The notes under the pieces were generated by a model, which had not been told where the DNA came from, did not search any database, and saw only the letters and a list, made by a program, of their open reading frames with translations. A DNA stretch of 64,000 nucleotides, taken from positions 434,001 to 498,000 of the forward strand of contig NZ_JAHOPF010000001.1 of assembly GCF_019038595.1 (NCBI RefSeq), in the 5' to 3' direction. Every line of letters starts with the position of its first letter. Positions within the stretch are counted from its first letter, which is position 1. The position numbers and the translations under genes are program-made. This DNA comes from Kaistella soli. GTDB lineage: Bacteria > Bacteroidota > Bacteroidia > Flavobacteriales > Weeksellaceae. Positions 50,013-60,319 of this stretch are shown one piece after another.

Positions 50013-50855
50013 AATTTTTAAGCTCTTTGGCTGCACTTTTATTTTTACCGGCGATTTGATGTTGTTGAATTCCCCGTCAAGATGCCAGTTTGTGGTGTTT
50101 ACCTCAAATTCGATTTCAGCGACAGGAAGGTAGGTGACATAACTGTCATCTTTCAGCCTTTTTGTAAACATCCGGAACGCAAAAAAAGGCGAGTAGGTGA
50201 GGGGAAACTTCTTTACCAGCACTACATCCACCAAACCGTCGCTTTTGCTGGCTTTGGGCGCAATATAGGCGTTATTCCCAAACTGCCGGGTGTTTGCAAT
50301 GTTCAGCATCAGATATTTCCCGTTGTACTGCTGAAAATTTTCAGTTAAAAACTGAACATTGATCGGTTTGTAATTAAAGAAAGTCTGGATAGAAACTTTA
50401 ATATAATTTTTAAAGCCGCGCTCTGTTTTTTCGAATTCTTTTACTACTTTCCCGTCGAAACCTGTTCCTGAAACATTGATAGAGAGTTTTCCGTTTACCG
50501 TAAAAGTATCAATTTCCTTGACCTTTCTGTTGCTTAGTTTGGCTAAAAGTTCGTCGAGATTTTTGGAAAACTTTGTTTCGTTGGAAAAACCGTTTCCAGA
50601 TCCTGCAGGAAATATAGCGAGAATTTTATCACTATCAATAAGCTTTTGTGCAACCGTCGAAATGGTACCGTCACCGCCTACCGCAACAAAAATATCGGTG
50701 GTGGCAAAATTTTCATCAATAAAATTGAAAGTTCCTTCAATAGAATCTGAAATGTAAAACAGCGGATTGTTTACCTTTTTTTGCAGAGCATTGAGAAAAG
50801 GAGCATAGTTTTTTTTCGCCGAAAAAGGATTAATGATAAAGGCAACGTTTTCCAT
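50004..50855 (-). CDS. Diacylglycerol kinase-like lipid kinase
   Basis: 283 residues. N-terminal NAD-kinase-like domain: AFIINPFSAKKNYA at the start, VAVGGDGTISTVAQKLI (glycine-rich ATP site) and IFPAGSGNGFSNET. The C-terminal beta domain includes GFDGKVVKEFEKTERGFKNYIK and SKSDGLVDVVLVKKFPL. This is the DagK/YegS/sphingosine kinase family, which phosphorylates diacylglycerol or related lipids. A -7 box ends five bases before the ATG, so the mRNA may be leaderless. Confidence 0.92.
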   Translation of the reverse strand: MENVAFIINPFSAKKNYAPFLNALQKKVNNPLFYISDSIEGTFNFIDENFATTDIFVAVGGDGTISTVAQKLIDSDKILAIFPAGSGNGFSNETKFSKNLDELLAKLSNRKVKEIDTFTVNGKLSINVSGTGFDGKVVKEFEKTERGFKNYIKVSIQTFFNYKPINVQFLTENFQQYNGKYLMLNIANTRQFGNNAYIAPKASKSDGLVDVVLVKKFPLTYSPFFAFRMFTKRLKDDSYVTYLPVAEIEFEVNTTNWHLDGEFNNIKSPVKIKVQPKSLKILQ

Positions 50856-50860
50856 GAGTG

Positions 50861-50868
50861 CAAAAATA
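50861..50868 (-). promoter_or_regulatory. -7 box of lipid kinase gene
   Basis: Minus-strand TATTTTTG, 5 bases before the ATG at 50855. Confidence 0.5.
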
Positions 50869-50902
50869 GAAAAAAACTTGTGTAAAAGACTTGCTTTAGG
50901 TT

Positions 50903-51712
50903 TTATAGATTCATTTTGTTTCTGAAGTCAGCATTCAGAAAAGGTTTGATTTCAGAAAAAGGAATTTTGATAAGAACAGGTCCGGCTGCATAGGCCGCTA
51001 TCTCATATTGGTTATAAAGGAAAAAGAGATGCTCTTTGTCGAAATAGAAATTGTTGTTTAAAGGGATTTCTTTCACCAAAAGCATTTTTGCCTGGCCTTT
51101 TTCCAGATCATTTTTTAAGAAATGATCCATCAGAATACGTCCCCAGATTTTCGCATCACGGACTTTTAAGACATCCGTAAGCTGTATGGTTCTATTATTT
51201 TTCACATCGAAAACCTTATAAAGCTCGTTATAATATCCGTGCGCACCGCCTGTATAACCGCTGCTGGTGTATTGAAGCGTCATATAATCGTTCAAAGTGG
51301 AAAACAGTTTCATGTCTGAGGTCTGGTTCCAAGTCTGCTTAAAATCGGGTTTCCAGTCCTGCAGAGATTCTTTGGTTCCTTCATAAAAGGTCTGTTTTTG
51401 CAGATTTAATTCAGCCAGAAGACTTGCTTTGGAATACGCTTTAAGTTTGATATTCGCTGTGGAATAAATACTGTCCAGCAAAGTCTTGTTTTTAAGATTG
51501 GGAAAGAATAAAACCGTTGATTGAAAAGCCGCGGTGAGATTTCTGTCAATTTTCAGCGAGTCGTGAATTTTTACAGAATCGGTATCAAAAACATTGGTAA
51601 CAGCTTTGTTGGTTTCGGTCTTTTCCGCCTGAACGGAGGTTGATTTTTCCGGTTTTGTACAGCTTAAAAATAATAAGATAAACAGGGAAGAAAGGGCGGT
51701 GATATTTTTCAT
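50903..51712 (-). CDS. DUF3298-type lipoprotein (RsiV-like)
   Basis: 269 residues. Lipoprotein signal ends FLSCTK. A low-complexity Lys/Thr/Val linker is followed by the DUF4163/DUF3298 pair: YTSSGYTGGAHGYYNELYKVFDV, IQLTDVLK and the terminal HLFFLYNQYEIAAYAAGPVLIKIPFSEIKPFL. This fold occurs in anti-sigma factors such as RsiV and in stand-alone lipoproteins; no sigma factor is nearby, so its role is unknown. Periplasmic face of a membrane. Confidence 0.88.
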   Translation of the reverse strand: MKNITALSSLFILLFLSCTKPEKSTSVQAEKTETNKAVTNVFDTDSVKIHDSLKIDRNLTAAFQSTVLFFPNLKNKTLLDSIYSTANIKLKAYSKASLLAELNLQKQTFYEGTKESLQDWKPDFKQTWNQTSDMKLFSTLNDYMTLQYTSSGYTGGAHGYYNELYKVFDVKNNRTIQLTDVLKVRDAKIWGRILMDHFLKNDLEKGQAKMLLVKEIPLNNNFYFDKEHLFFLYNQYEIAAYAAGPVLIKIPFSEIKPFLNADFRNKMNL

Positions 51713-51742
51713 TTTTTCAGGGTTATGTTTAAATTTTGGAGC

Positions 51743-51773
51743 AAAAAACCGTCCAAAAGTGAACGGTTTTTTT
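51743..51773 (-). terminator. Terminator of gyrB
   Basis: Minus strand: AAAAAACCGT pairs with ACGGTTTTTT (core 51748-51752 with 51763-51767), then a T run. Confidence 0.8.
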
Positions 51774-51795
51774 ATAGGCTGTATGTTAAATCATA

Positions 51796-53826
<2,031 letters not shown>

Positions 53827-53828
53827 AA

Positions 53829-53836
53829 CAAATATA
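53829..53836 (-). promoter_or_regulatory. -7 box of gyrB
   Basis: Minus-strand TATATTTG; a TTTC about 20 bases upstream is a weak -33 element. The leader before the ATG is ~95 bases. Confidence 0.6.
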
Positions 53837-53893
53837 CTGATTTTTATCCGAATATGAAACTTAAAAACTTTCTGAAATCGGGGAAGTTTTCCA

Positions 53894-53926
53894 CAAAAAA
53901 AGTCCCCTTACTGTCGGGGACTTTTT
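53894..53926 (-). terminator. Terminator of lysS
   Basis: AGTCCCC (53901-53907) pairs with GGGGACT (53916-53922); the minus strand ends in a run of T. Confidence 0.9.
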
Positions 53927-53945
53927 ATAGGAAAGAAGTATAATT

Positions 53946-55643
53946 TTAAGCAAGTTTCATTAAAACAGCCTCATCAGTTTTTTCGACTTTTATTAAATTA
54001 TATTTCGTAAGATTTTTGGTGGCTTTGTCCCATTTTTTACCTGAAAGCTGGCTTTTTGCTTTTACGTCGGCAAGAATCATCGGTTCTTCCTGAGAATTGA
54101 GAATTTCCAGAACCAATTTCTCCTCTTCATCCAATTCAAATTGAGGTACGGCTTTTTCCGGTTTCATTTGCGGGAAGAATAAAACCTCCTGAATGGACGG
54201 ATTATTCGTTAAAAACATGATCAGACGGTCCATCCCGATGCCTAAACCTGAAGTTGGCGGCATACCGTATTCAAGTGCGCGGAGGAAGTCGTTATCGATG
54301 AACATTGCCTCATCGTCACCTCTTTCAGAAAGCGCCATTTGCGATTCGAAACGTTCTCTCTGGTCAATCGGGTCATTTAATTCTGAATACGCATTTGCGA
54401 TTTCTTTTCCGCAAACCATTAACTCGAATCTTTCCGTTAAACCTTCTTTGCTGCGGTGTTTTTTTGTTAAAGGCGACATCTCAATCGGATAATCGGTGAT
54501 GAATGTAGGCTGAATAAAATTCCCTTCACACTTCTCTCCGAAAATTTCATCAATTAATTTTCCTTTGCCCATTGTTTCATTCACCTCAACTCCAATGGAT
54601 CTTGCGAAATCAAAGAGTTCTTTTTCGGATTTTCCGGTGATATCAAAACCTGTAAATTTCTGAATGGCTTCCGTCATTGAAATTCTTGGATAAGGCGCTT
54701 TCCAGTTAATGGTGTGTTCCCCAAAAGTGGATTCAGAATTTCCGTTAACCTGAGTGGCGCAAAACTCCAGTAATTTCTCAGTGAAATCCATCATCCAGTT
54801 GTAGTCTTTGTACGCAACATAAATTTCCATTGCGGTAAATTCCGGGTTATGGGTTCTGTCCATTCCTTCATTTCTAAAGTTTTTGGAAAACTCATAAACA
54901 CCGTCGAAGCCACCAACAATTAATCTTTTCAGATATAATTCGTTCGCAATTCTTAAATATAACGGAATATCCAAAGCATTGTGATGCGTTATAAAAGGTT
55001 TTGCAGCAGCGCCACCCGGGATCGACTGTAAAATTGGGGTTTCCACTTCGAAATATCCGGCGTCATTAAAATAAGTTCTCATGGCGTTGAAAAGTTTTGT
55101 TCTCTTCACGAAAACTTCTTTTACATGCGGATTTACGGTTAAATCTACATAACGCTGTCTGTATCTTAGTTCCGGATCGTTGAAGGCGTCAAAAACATTT
55201 CCGTTTTCGTCTGTTCTTGGTTGCGGAAGCGGTCTTAAAGATTTCGTAAGGATTTTGAAATTCTCTACTTTTACCGTCATTTCTCCAACCTGAGTATTGA
55301 AAAGTTCACCTTCAATCCCGATGATGTCACCGATATCTAAAAGATGTTTGTAAACCTCGTTATAAAGGGTTTTATCGTCACCGGTACAGATTTCATCACG
55401 GTTAAAATACACCTGAATTCTTCCTTCTGAATCCTGCAGCTCAGCAAAACTCGCTTTCCCCTGAATTCTTCGGCTCATCAGTCTGCCTGCGATCTGCACT
55501 TTTTTGCCTTCAGTAAAGTTTTCCTTAATGGATTTTGTAGATTCCGTGATTTTATATTCTTCAGCAGGAAAAGCATCGATTCCCATTTTTTGTAGGGTTG
55601 CCAACTTTTCTCTTCTGATCAATTCCTGTTCTGATAACTGCAT
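53946..55643 (-). CDS. lysS: Lysyl-tRNA synthetase, class II
   Basis: 565 residues against ~505 in E. coli. OB-fold anticodon domain (VQIAGRLMSRRIQGKASFAELQDSEGRIQVYF), then the class II core: motif 1 in YFEVETPIL, motif 2 FRNEGMDRTHNPEFTAMEIYVAY, motif 3 GLGIGMDRLIMFL. After the core a ~60-residue tail (LDEEEKLVLEILNSQEEPMILADVKAKSQLSGKKWDKATKNLTKYNLIKVEKT) looks like a small helical/winged-helix domain. Charges tRNA-Lys. Monocistronic with its own promoter (55666-55673) and terminator. Confidence 0.96.
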   Translation of the reverse strand: MQLSEQELIRREKLATLQKMGIDAFPAEEYKITESTKSIKENFTEGKKVQIAGRLMSRRIQGKASFAELQDSEGRIQVYFNRDEICTGDDKTLYNEVYKHLLDIGDIIGIEGELFNTQVGEMTVKVENFKILTKSLRPLPQPRTDENGNVFDAFNDPELRYRQRYVDLTVNPHVKEVFVKRTKLFNAMRTYFNDAGYFEVETPILQSIPGGAAAKPFITHHNALDIPLYLRIANELYLKRLIVGGFDGVYEFSKNFRNEGMDRTHNPEFTAMEIYVAYKDYNWMMDFTEKLLEFCATQVNGNSESTFGEHTINWKAPYPRISMTEAIQKFTGFDITGKSEKELFDFARSIGVEVNETMGKGKLIDEIFGEKCEGNFIQPTFITDYPIEMSPLTKKHRSKEGLTERFELMVCGKEIANAYSELNDPIDQRERFESQMALSERGDDEAMFIDNDFLRALEYGMPPTSGLGIGMDRLIMFLTNNPSIQEVLFFPQMKPEKAVPQFELDEEEKLVLEILNSQEEPMILADVKAKSQLSGKKWDKATKNLTKYNLIKVEKTDEAVLMKLA

Positions 55644-55665
55644 GTTTTCTTGCTTTTTAAGTCTG

Positions 55666-55673
55666 CAAATTTA
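55666..55673 (-). promoter_or_regulatory. -7 box of lysS
   Basis: Minus-strand TAAATTTG, 22 bases before the ATG at 55643. Confidence 0.6.
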
Positions 55674-55707
55674 GTGATTTTCTCTGAATTCCTGATGGGT
55701 TTTTACA

Positions 55708-55738
55708 CAAAAAAAGCAGCCGCTGACGGACTGCTTTT
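55708..55738 (-). terminator. Terminator of small lipoprotein gene
   Basis: Minus strand GCAG-T-CCG...CGG-CTGC stem flanked by A and T runs (55711-55719 with 55731-55738). Confidence 0.75.
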
Positions 55739-55756
55739 AAAAAAGAGTTTCTGAGA

Positions 55757-55942
55757 TTATTTAGCTGCAGCAGAATCTGCAACGGTTGCTGTCGCAGCAG
55801 GCGCAGGAACCGTAGCTGCACTGTCTGTTACCGTTACTTCAGGTTCTTCCAGCATGGTGTTGCTTTCTGTTGCTGTTTCTTTTTTCGCGCAGCTTGCCAA
55901 TACCAAACCACCGATGAATGCGATTGCAAATAATTTTTTCAT
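55757..55942 (-). CDS. Small Ala/Thr/Val-rich lipoprotein
   Basis: 61 residues. A lipoprotein signal MKKLFAIAFIGGLVLASCAKK is followed by a low-complexity acidic and Ala/Thr/Pro-rich tail with no fold. Its own -7 box (minus-strand TATTTTTG at 55968-55961) and terminator mark it as a real short gene. Function unknown; such proteins are abundant envelope lipoproteins in this group. Confidence 0.8.
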   Translation of the reverse strand: MKKLFAIAFIGGLVLASCAKKETATESNTMLEEPEVTVTDSAATVPAPAATATVADSAAAK

Positions 55943-55960
55943 AATTAATTTAAATTTTTA

Positions 55961-55968
55961 CAAAAATA
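55961..55968 (-). promoter_or_regulatory. -7 box of small lipoprotein gene
   Basis: Minus-strand TATTTTTG, 18 bases before the ATG at 55942. Confidence 0.55.
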
Positions 55969-56089
55969 AAGATTTACTTATTAATGTTCAATTTTAGATC
56001 AAAAGATTGTGAAAAATAGGCATGTACTTATTTTTAATTAAAGTAATTACAAATTAATAACTTGCTCATTCTTACCAGACTATAATGTG

Positions 56090-56097
56090 TAACTTTG
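56090..56097 (+). promoter_or_regulatory. -7 box of metal-efflux operon
   Basis: TAACTTTG, full TAnnTTTG match, four bases before the GTG at 56102. No regulator-binding repeat recognised in the preceding ~110 bases. Confidence 0.55.
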
Positions 56098-56101
56098 CAT
56101 T

Positions 56102-56488
56102 GTGAAACGGCCGATTATATATTTCTTTCTCTCCATTTACCTCTTATCTTTTACAGAGGCAAAACAGTTGCTGAAATTTCCTAATCTGGTCGAACACTAT
56201 ATTTCTCATACCATCACCAACAAAAATACCACACTCATATCCTTCGTTAAAATGCATTATGTGGATAAACATGTTGTTGACTCCGATTACAGACAGGATA
56301 TGAAACTTCCGTTCAAAACCCACGAAGCAAATACTTTTGTGGTGAATCCGCTTACCATTCCCGAAAATTTCGGATTTGCGGTAAATATTCCCAAGCTTTT
56401 CAAAGAAAAAACACTTATTTTTTCATACAGTCCCAATTATGCTTCCAATCCGTTAGCATCCATTTTCCGTCCGCCGATTTTAGTTTAA
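56102..56488 (+). CDS. Small exported protein preceding metal-efflux genes, unknown function
   Basis: 128 residues from a GTG at 56102; a promoter box four bases before it suggests a leaderless mRNA. N-terminal hydrophobic segment IIYFFLSIYLLSFTEA (signal or anchor), then LLKFPNLVEHYISHTITNKNTTLISFVKMHYVDKH. The pattern L-L-K-x-P-x-L-V-E-H-x-x-x-H is one I recall from short proteins at the head of Bacteroidetes metal-efflux clusters. The His/Glu residues could touch metal. No known domain name. Next gene 91 bases away. Confidence 0.75.
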   Translation: MKRPIIYFFLSIYLLSFTEAKQLLKFPNLVEHYISHTITNKNTTLISFVKMHYVDKHVVDSDYRQDMKLPFKTHEANTFVVNPLTIPENFGFAVNIPKLFKEKTLIFSYSPNYASNPLASIFRPPILV

Positions 56489-56579
56489 GCAGTAATCAAG
56501 CACAAGAAATATTTTCAATAAAACTGTTATTGAAGAGGTTTCGCGATTCATTATTATTTAAATTCTAAAATCATACAAA

Positions 56580-57071
56580 ATGAACAATACACATCTGCAT
56601 TTGGTAGTTAACCATTTGCCAATCATATTTCCTGTAGCAGGACTGATTATTCTTCTCATCGGTATTTTTACAAAAACCGAAATTTCCAAACGTAACGCAT
56701 ATATCACTTTTATTTTGGGCGCTCTTGCTTCAGTAGCCGCGATGGCCACAGGCGAAAGTGCCGAAGAAGGCGTAGAACATCTGCCTGGCGTCGCTGAAAG
56801 TCTGATCAAAACCCACGAAGAAGCTGCTGAACTTTTTGCCGGTCTGTCGTATGTCTTAGGCGGTCTCAGTGCAGGAGCGCTTTTCGCGAGTTTCAAAAGC
56901 TATACATTTTCTAAAATAATGCCTTTTGTCGTCGGTCTATTTGCTTTGGCAACATTATTCTTTGCGCAAAAAGCAGGCACCACAGGTGGAGAAATCCGTC
57001 ATACGGAAATCAGAAGCGGCTCTGCAGTGCAAAACGGAAACACATCTGAGCATGGAGACGATAATGATTAA
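56580..57071 (+). CDS. DUF2231-like membrane protein
   Basis: 163 residues, four membrane spans. N-terminal HLHLVVNHLPIIFPVAGLIILLIGIF and ATGESAEEGVEHLPGVAESLIKTHEEAAELFAG match DUF2231-like membrane proteins; His in HLHLVVNHLP and VEHLPG, plus EEGVEH, are candidate metal or heme ligands. The C-terminal tail is hydrophilic (HTEIRSGSAVQNGNTSEHGDDND). It lies directly upstream of the RND pump gene (91 bases) and is probably co-transcribed. Confidence 0.82.
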   Translation: MNNTHLHLVVNHLPIIFPVAGLIILLIGIFTKTEISKRNAYITFILGALASVAAMATGESAEEGVEHLPGVAESLIKTHEEAAELFAGLSYVLGGLSAGALFASFKSYTFSKIMPFVVGLFALATLFFAQKAGTTGGEIRHTEIRSGSAVQNGNTSEHGDDND

Positions 57072-57162
57072 TATCACTTTAAAGATTTTTATATCGTAAG
57101 GCTCTTAAAATGAGCGTATTAGTTTGTAAATTTATTATGGTTATTAATTATAAAGTGAAAAA

Positions 57163-60100
57163 ATGTTAGACAAAATCATAAGTTTTTCCATAAAAAATAA
57201 GCTGATCATCCTCTTGATGACCCTGGGCTGGATTATTTATGGAATTATAGAACTCAGAAAATTACCTATTGATGCGGTACCTGATATTACCGATAATCAG
57301 GTACAGCTTATCACCTCATCGCCGAGCCTCGGAGCTCCCGATGTGGAGCGTTTCATCACTTTTCCTTTGGAACAGTCGATGAACAACATTCAGGGCATTA
57401 AACAGATGCGGAGTTTTTCCCGCTTCGGGCTCTCGGTAGTAACCATTGTTTTTGAAGAAGGAGTCGATCTTTATCTCGCAAGACAGCAGGTTTCGGAACG
57501 CCTCCAGAATGTTTCCAAAGACATTCCGAGGTCGCTCGGTGTTCCGGAAATGGCACCAATTTCAACAGGTCTTGGCGAAATCTATCAGTACATCCTCAGG
57601 CCGAAAACCGGCTACGAACACCGCTATAATGCCATGGAACTGCGAACCATTCAGGATTGGGTGGTGAGAAGACAGCTTTTGGGAACCGATGGCGTTGCTG
57701 ATGTGGCAAGTTTTGGCGGAAACCTCAAACAGTATGAAGTTGCAGTGAATCCGGCTCAGCTTAAATCGATGGGAGTAACAATGCAGGAGGTTTTTGCGGC
57801 ACTGGAAAACAATAATCAGAATACCGGAGGTGCTTATATTGAAAAAGGTCCCACTATTCTTTACATCAGAACAGAAGGTTTAATGGGAAAAATTAGAGAC
57901 ATCGAAAAAACCGTAGTCAAAAACCTTCCGGACGGAACACCTGTCCTGATTGAAAATATAGGAAAAGTGCAGTATGGAAACGCCATCCGGTACGGTGCAA
58001 TGACCTATAACGGAAAAGGGGAAGTGGCAGGTGCGGTAGTAATGATGATGAAAGGCGCCAATTCAAATGAAGTAATCGGAAAAGTAAAAACAAGGATCGA
58101 AGAAATCAGGAAAACCCTTCCGGAAGGCGTGGTGATTGAACCTTTCCTTGACCGGACAAAAATGGTTAATAACGCCATCAGCACGGTGTCGAAAAATCTG
58201 GTGGAAGGCGCTCTGATCGTTATATTCGTATTGGTAGTTTTTCTTGGGAACCTTCGGGCCGGATTTATTGTTTCCTCTGTTATTCCGCTGGCGATGCTTT
58301 TCGCGTTCATCATGATGAATATGTTTGGCGTCAGCGGAAACCTGATGAGTTTGGGAGCTCTGGATTTTGGTTTAATTGTGGACGGCGCTGTGATTATTGT
58401 TGAAGCCATTCTTCACCGGCTGCATGGGCCTACACTTCAACACAAAAGTTTGCTTACCACAAAAGAAATGGACGAAACAGTGCAGGCTTCTGCTGGTAAA
58501 ATGATGAATTCAGCGGTGTTCGGGCAGATCATTATTCTGATGGTTTATCTTCCGATTCTCACCCTTGAAGGGGTAGAAGGAAAAATGTTCAAACCCATGG
58601 CGCAGACGGTAATTTTTGCACTTTTAGGAGCATTTATCCTGTCTTTGACCTATGTTCCGATGATGAGCGCCCTGTTTCTGTCAAAGAAGATATCGCACAA
58701 AAAGAATTATGCAGACCGGATGATGGAAAAGCTGGAAGCGGCCTACGATAAAATTCTTAAAAAAGTTTTAAAATATCAGAATCCATTGTTCTTCAGTGTT
58801 ATAGGTCTTTTCTTTGTTTCCGTTTTTGTAATGACCAAATTGGGCGGCGAATTTATTCCAACCCTTCCGGAAGGTGATTTTGCTGTGGATACCAGAGTTT
58901 TGCCGGGAAGTAACCTGAAGACTTCCACAGAAGCGGTTTTGAAAAGCCAGCAGATTCTTTTGAATAAATTTCCTGAAATTGAAAAAATTGTGGGGAAAAC
59001 CGGAAGCAGCGAAATCCCTACGGATCCGATGCCTATTGATGCAAGCGACATGATGATTATCCTGAAACCGCGGAAAGAATGGACTTCAGCGAAATCATAT
59101 AATGAACTTTCCGAAAAAATGTCTGCGGAACTCAAGAAAAATCTTCTCGGCGTTACGTATTCTTTCCAGTATCCGGTGAATATGAGGTTTAATGAACTGA
59201 TGACCGGAGCAAGACAGGATGTGGTTTGTAAGATCTTTGGTGAAAATTTAGACTCCCTGAAAGTTTACGCTGAAAAACTCGGTGAAATTTCAAAGAAAAT
59301 TAATGGAGCCGAAAATATTTATGTGGAACCGATTTCCGGAATGCCGCAGATTGTTATTGAATACAATCGTGCGGCTCTTTCGCAATACGGACTGAGCATT
59401 GGTGACGTCAACAGAATGGTGAATACTGCTTTTGCAGGCCAAAGTGCGGGATCTGTTTTTGAAGAGGAAAAAAAGTTCGATCTGGTCGTTCGCTTAGACG
59501 GTGAACTCCGGAAAAATGTGGAGGATGTGAAAAACCTGCTGATTGCGTCACCTTCCGGTGGGGAAATTCCTTTAAATGCTGTGGCAACGGTAGATGTAAA
59601 GGAAAGTGTAAACCAGATTCAGCGCGAACAGGCGCACCGCAGGATCATTGTGGGTTTCAACGTGAAGGGTCGCGACATAAAATCTACCGTTACAGATCTA
59701 CAGCAGGTAGTTGATAAGGAGCTCAAGCTTCCCGTCGGTTACACTATTAAATATGGCGGAACTTTCGAGAACCTTCAGCAGGCGCAGAAACGTCTGGGAA
59801 TCGCAGTTCCGGTGAGTCTGGCCTTAATTCTCCTGATGCTGTATTTTGCTTTCAGTTCAGTCAAATACGGACTGATTATTTTTACAACAATTCCACTGTC
59901 AGCCATTGGCGGCATACTTTCCCTCTGGCTCCGCGGAATGAATTTCAGTATTTCTGCAGGTGTTGGTTTTATCGCACTATTTGGGGTCGCGGTGCTTAAC
60001 GGAATTGTGTTGATTGCCGAATTCAACCGTCAGAAGGAAATCCATTCAGATTTGAATGAAGTAGTGCGGATCGGAGGAAAAATGAGACTGAGGCCGGTGT

Positions 60101-60309
60101 TAATGACGGCTTTGGTTGCCTCACTGGGATTTCTACCAATGGCTTTAAGTCAGGGCGAAGGTGCAGAAGTGCAGAGACCGCTCGCTACGGTTGTGATCGG
60201 CGGTTTGCTGCTGGCAACTTTCCTTACGCTATTCATTTTGCCAACCGTTTACATATGGTTTGAAAAACATTTTCCACAAAGGAAAAAAAACTTTAATCTG
60301 GATGAATAA
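57163..60309 (+). CDS. Heavy-metal RND efflux pump (CusA/CzcA family)
   Basis: 1048 residues, the usual size of the inner-membrane RND pump. First helix region ISFSIKNKLIILLMTLGWIIYGI, then RKLPIDAVPDITDNQVQL, the HME-RND hallmark in TM4 (LDFGLIVDGAVIIVEA) and a duplicated architecture with twelve helices. Drives proton-coupled export of divalent or monovalent metal cations out through a TolC-type channel. Metal (Cu/Ag versus Zn/Co/Cd) cannot be decided reliably from this sequence. Outer-membrane and adaptor genes follow. Confidence 0.95.
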   Translation: MLDKIISFSIKNKLIILLMTLGWIIYGIIELRKLPIDAVPDITDNQVQLITSSPSLGAPDVERFITFPLEQSMNNIQGIKQMRSFSRFGLSVVTIVFEEGVDLYLARQQVSERLQNVSKDIPRSLGVPEMAPISTGLGEIYQYILRPKTGYEHRYNAMELRTIQDWVVRRQLLGTDGVADVASFGGNLKQYEVAVNPAQLKSMGVTMQEVFAALENNNQNTGGAYIEKGPTILYIRTEGLMGKIRDIEKTVVKNLPDGTPVLIENIGKVQYGNAIRYGAMTYNGKGEVAGAVVMMMKGANSNEVIGKVKTRIEEIRKTLPEGVVIEPFLDRTKMVNNAISTVSKNLVEGALIVIFVLVVFLGNLRAGFIVSSVIPLAMLFAFIMMNMFGVSGNLMSLGALDFGLIVDGAVIIVEAILHRLHGPTLQHKSLLTTKEMDETVQASAGKMMNSAVFGQIIILMVYLPILTLEGVEGKMFKPMAQTVIFALLGAFILSLTYVPMMSALFLSKKISHKKNYADRMMEKLEAAYDKILKKVLKYQNPLFFSVIGLFFVSVFVMTKLGGEFIPTLPEGDFAVDTRVLPGSNLKTSTEAVLKSQQILLNKFPEIEKIVGKTGSSEIPTDPMPIDASDMMIILKPRKEWTSAKSYNELSEKMSAELKKNLLGVTYSFQYPVNMRFNELMTGARQDVVCKIFGENLDSLKVYAEKLGEISKKINGAENIYVEPISGMPQIVIEYNRAALSQYGLSIGDVNRMVNTAFAGQSAGSVFEEEKKFDLVVRLDGELRKNVEDVKNLLIASPSGGEIPLNAVATVDVKESVNQIQREQAHRRIIVGFNVKGRDIKSTVTDLQQVVDKELKLPVGYTIKYGGTFENLQQAQKRLGIAVPVSLALILLMLYFAFSSVKYGLIIFTTIPLSAIGGILSLWLRGMNFSISAGVGFIALFGVAVLNGIVLIAEFNRQKEIHSDLNEVVRIGGKMRLRPVLMTALVASLGFLPMALSQGEGAEVQRPLATVVIGGLLLATFLTLFILPTVYIWFEKHFPQRKKNFNLDE

Positions 60310-60319
60310 ATTTAAAATA

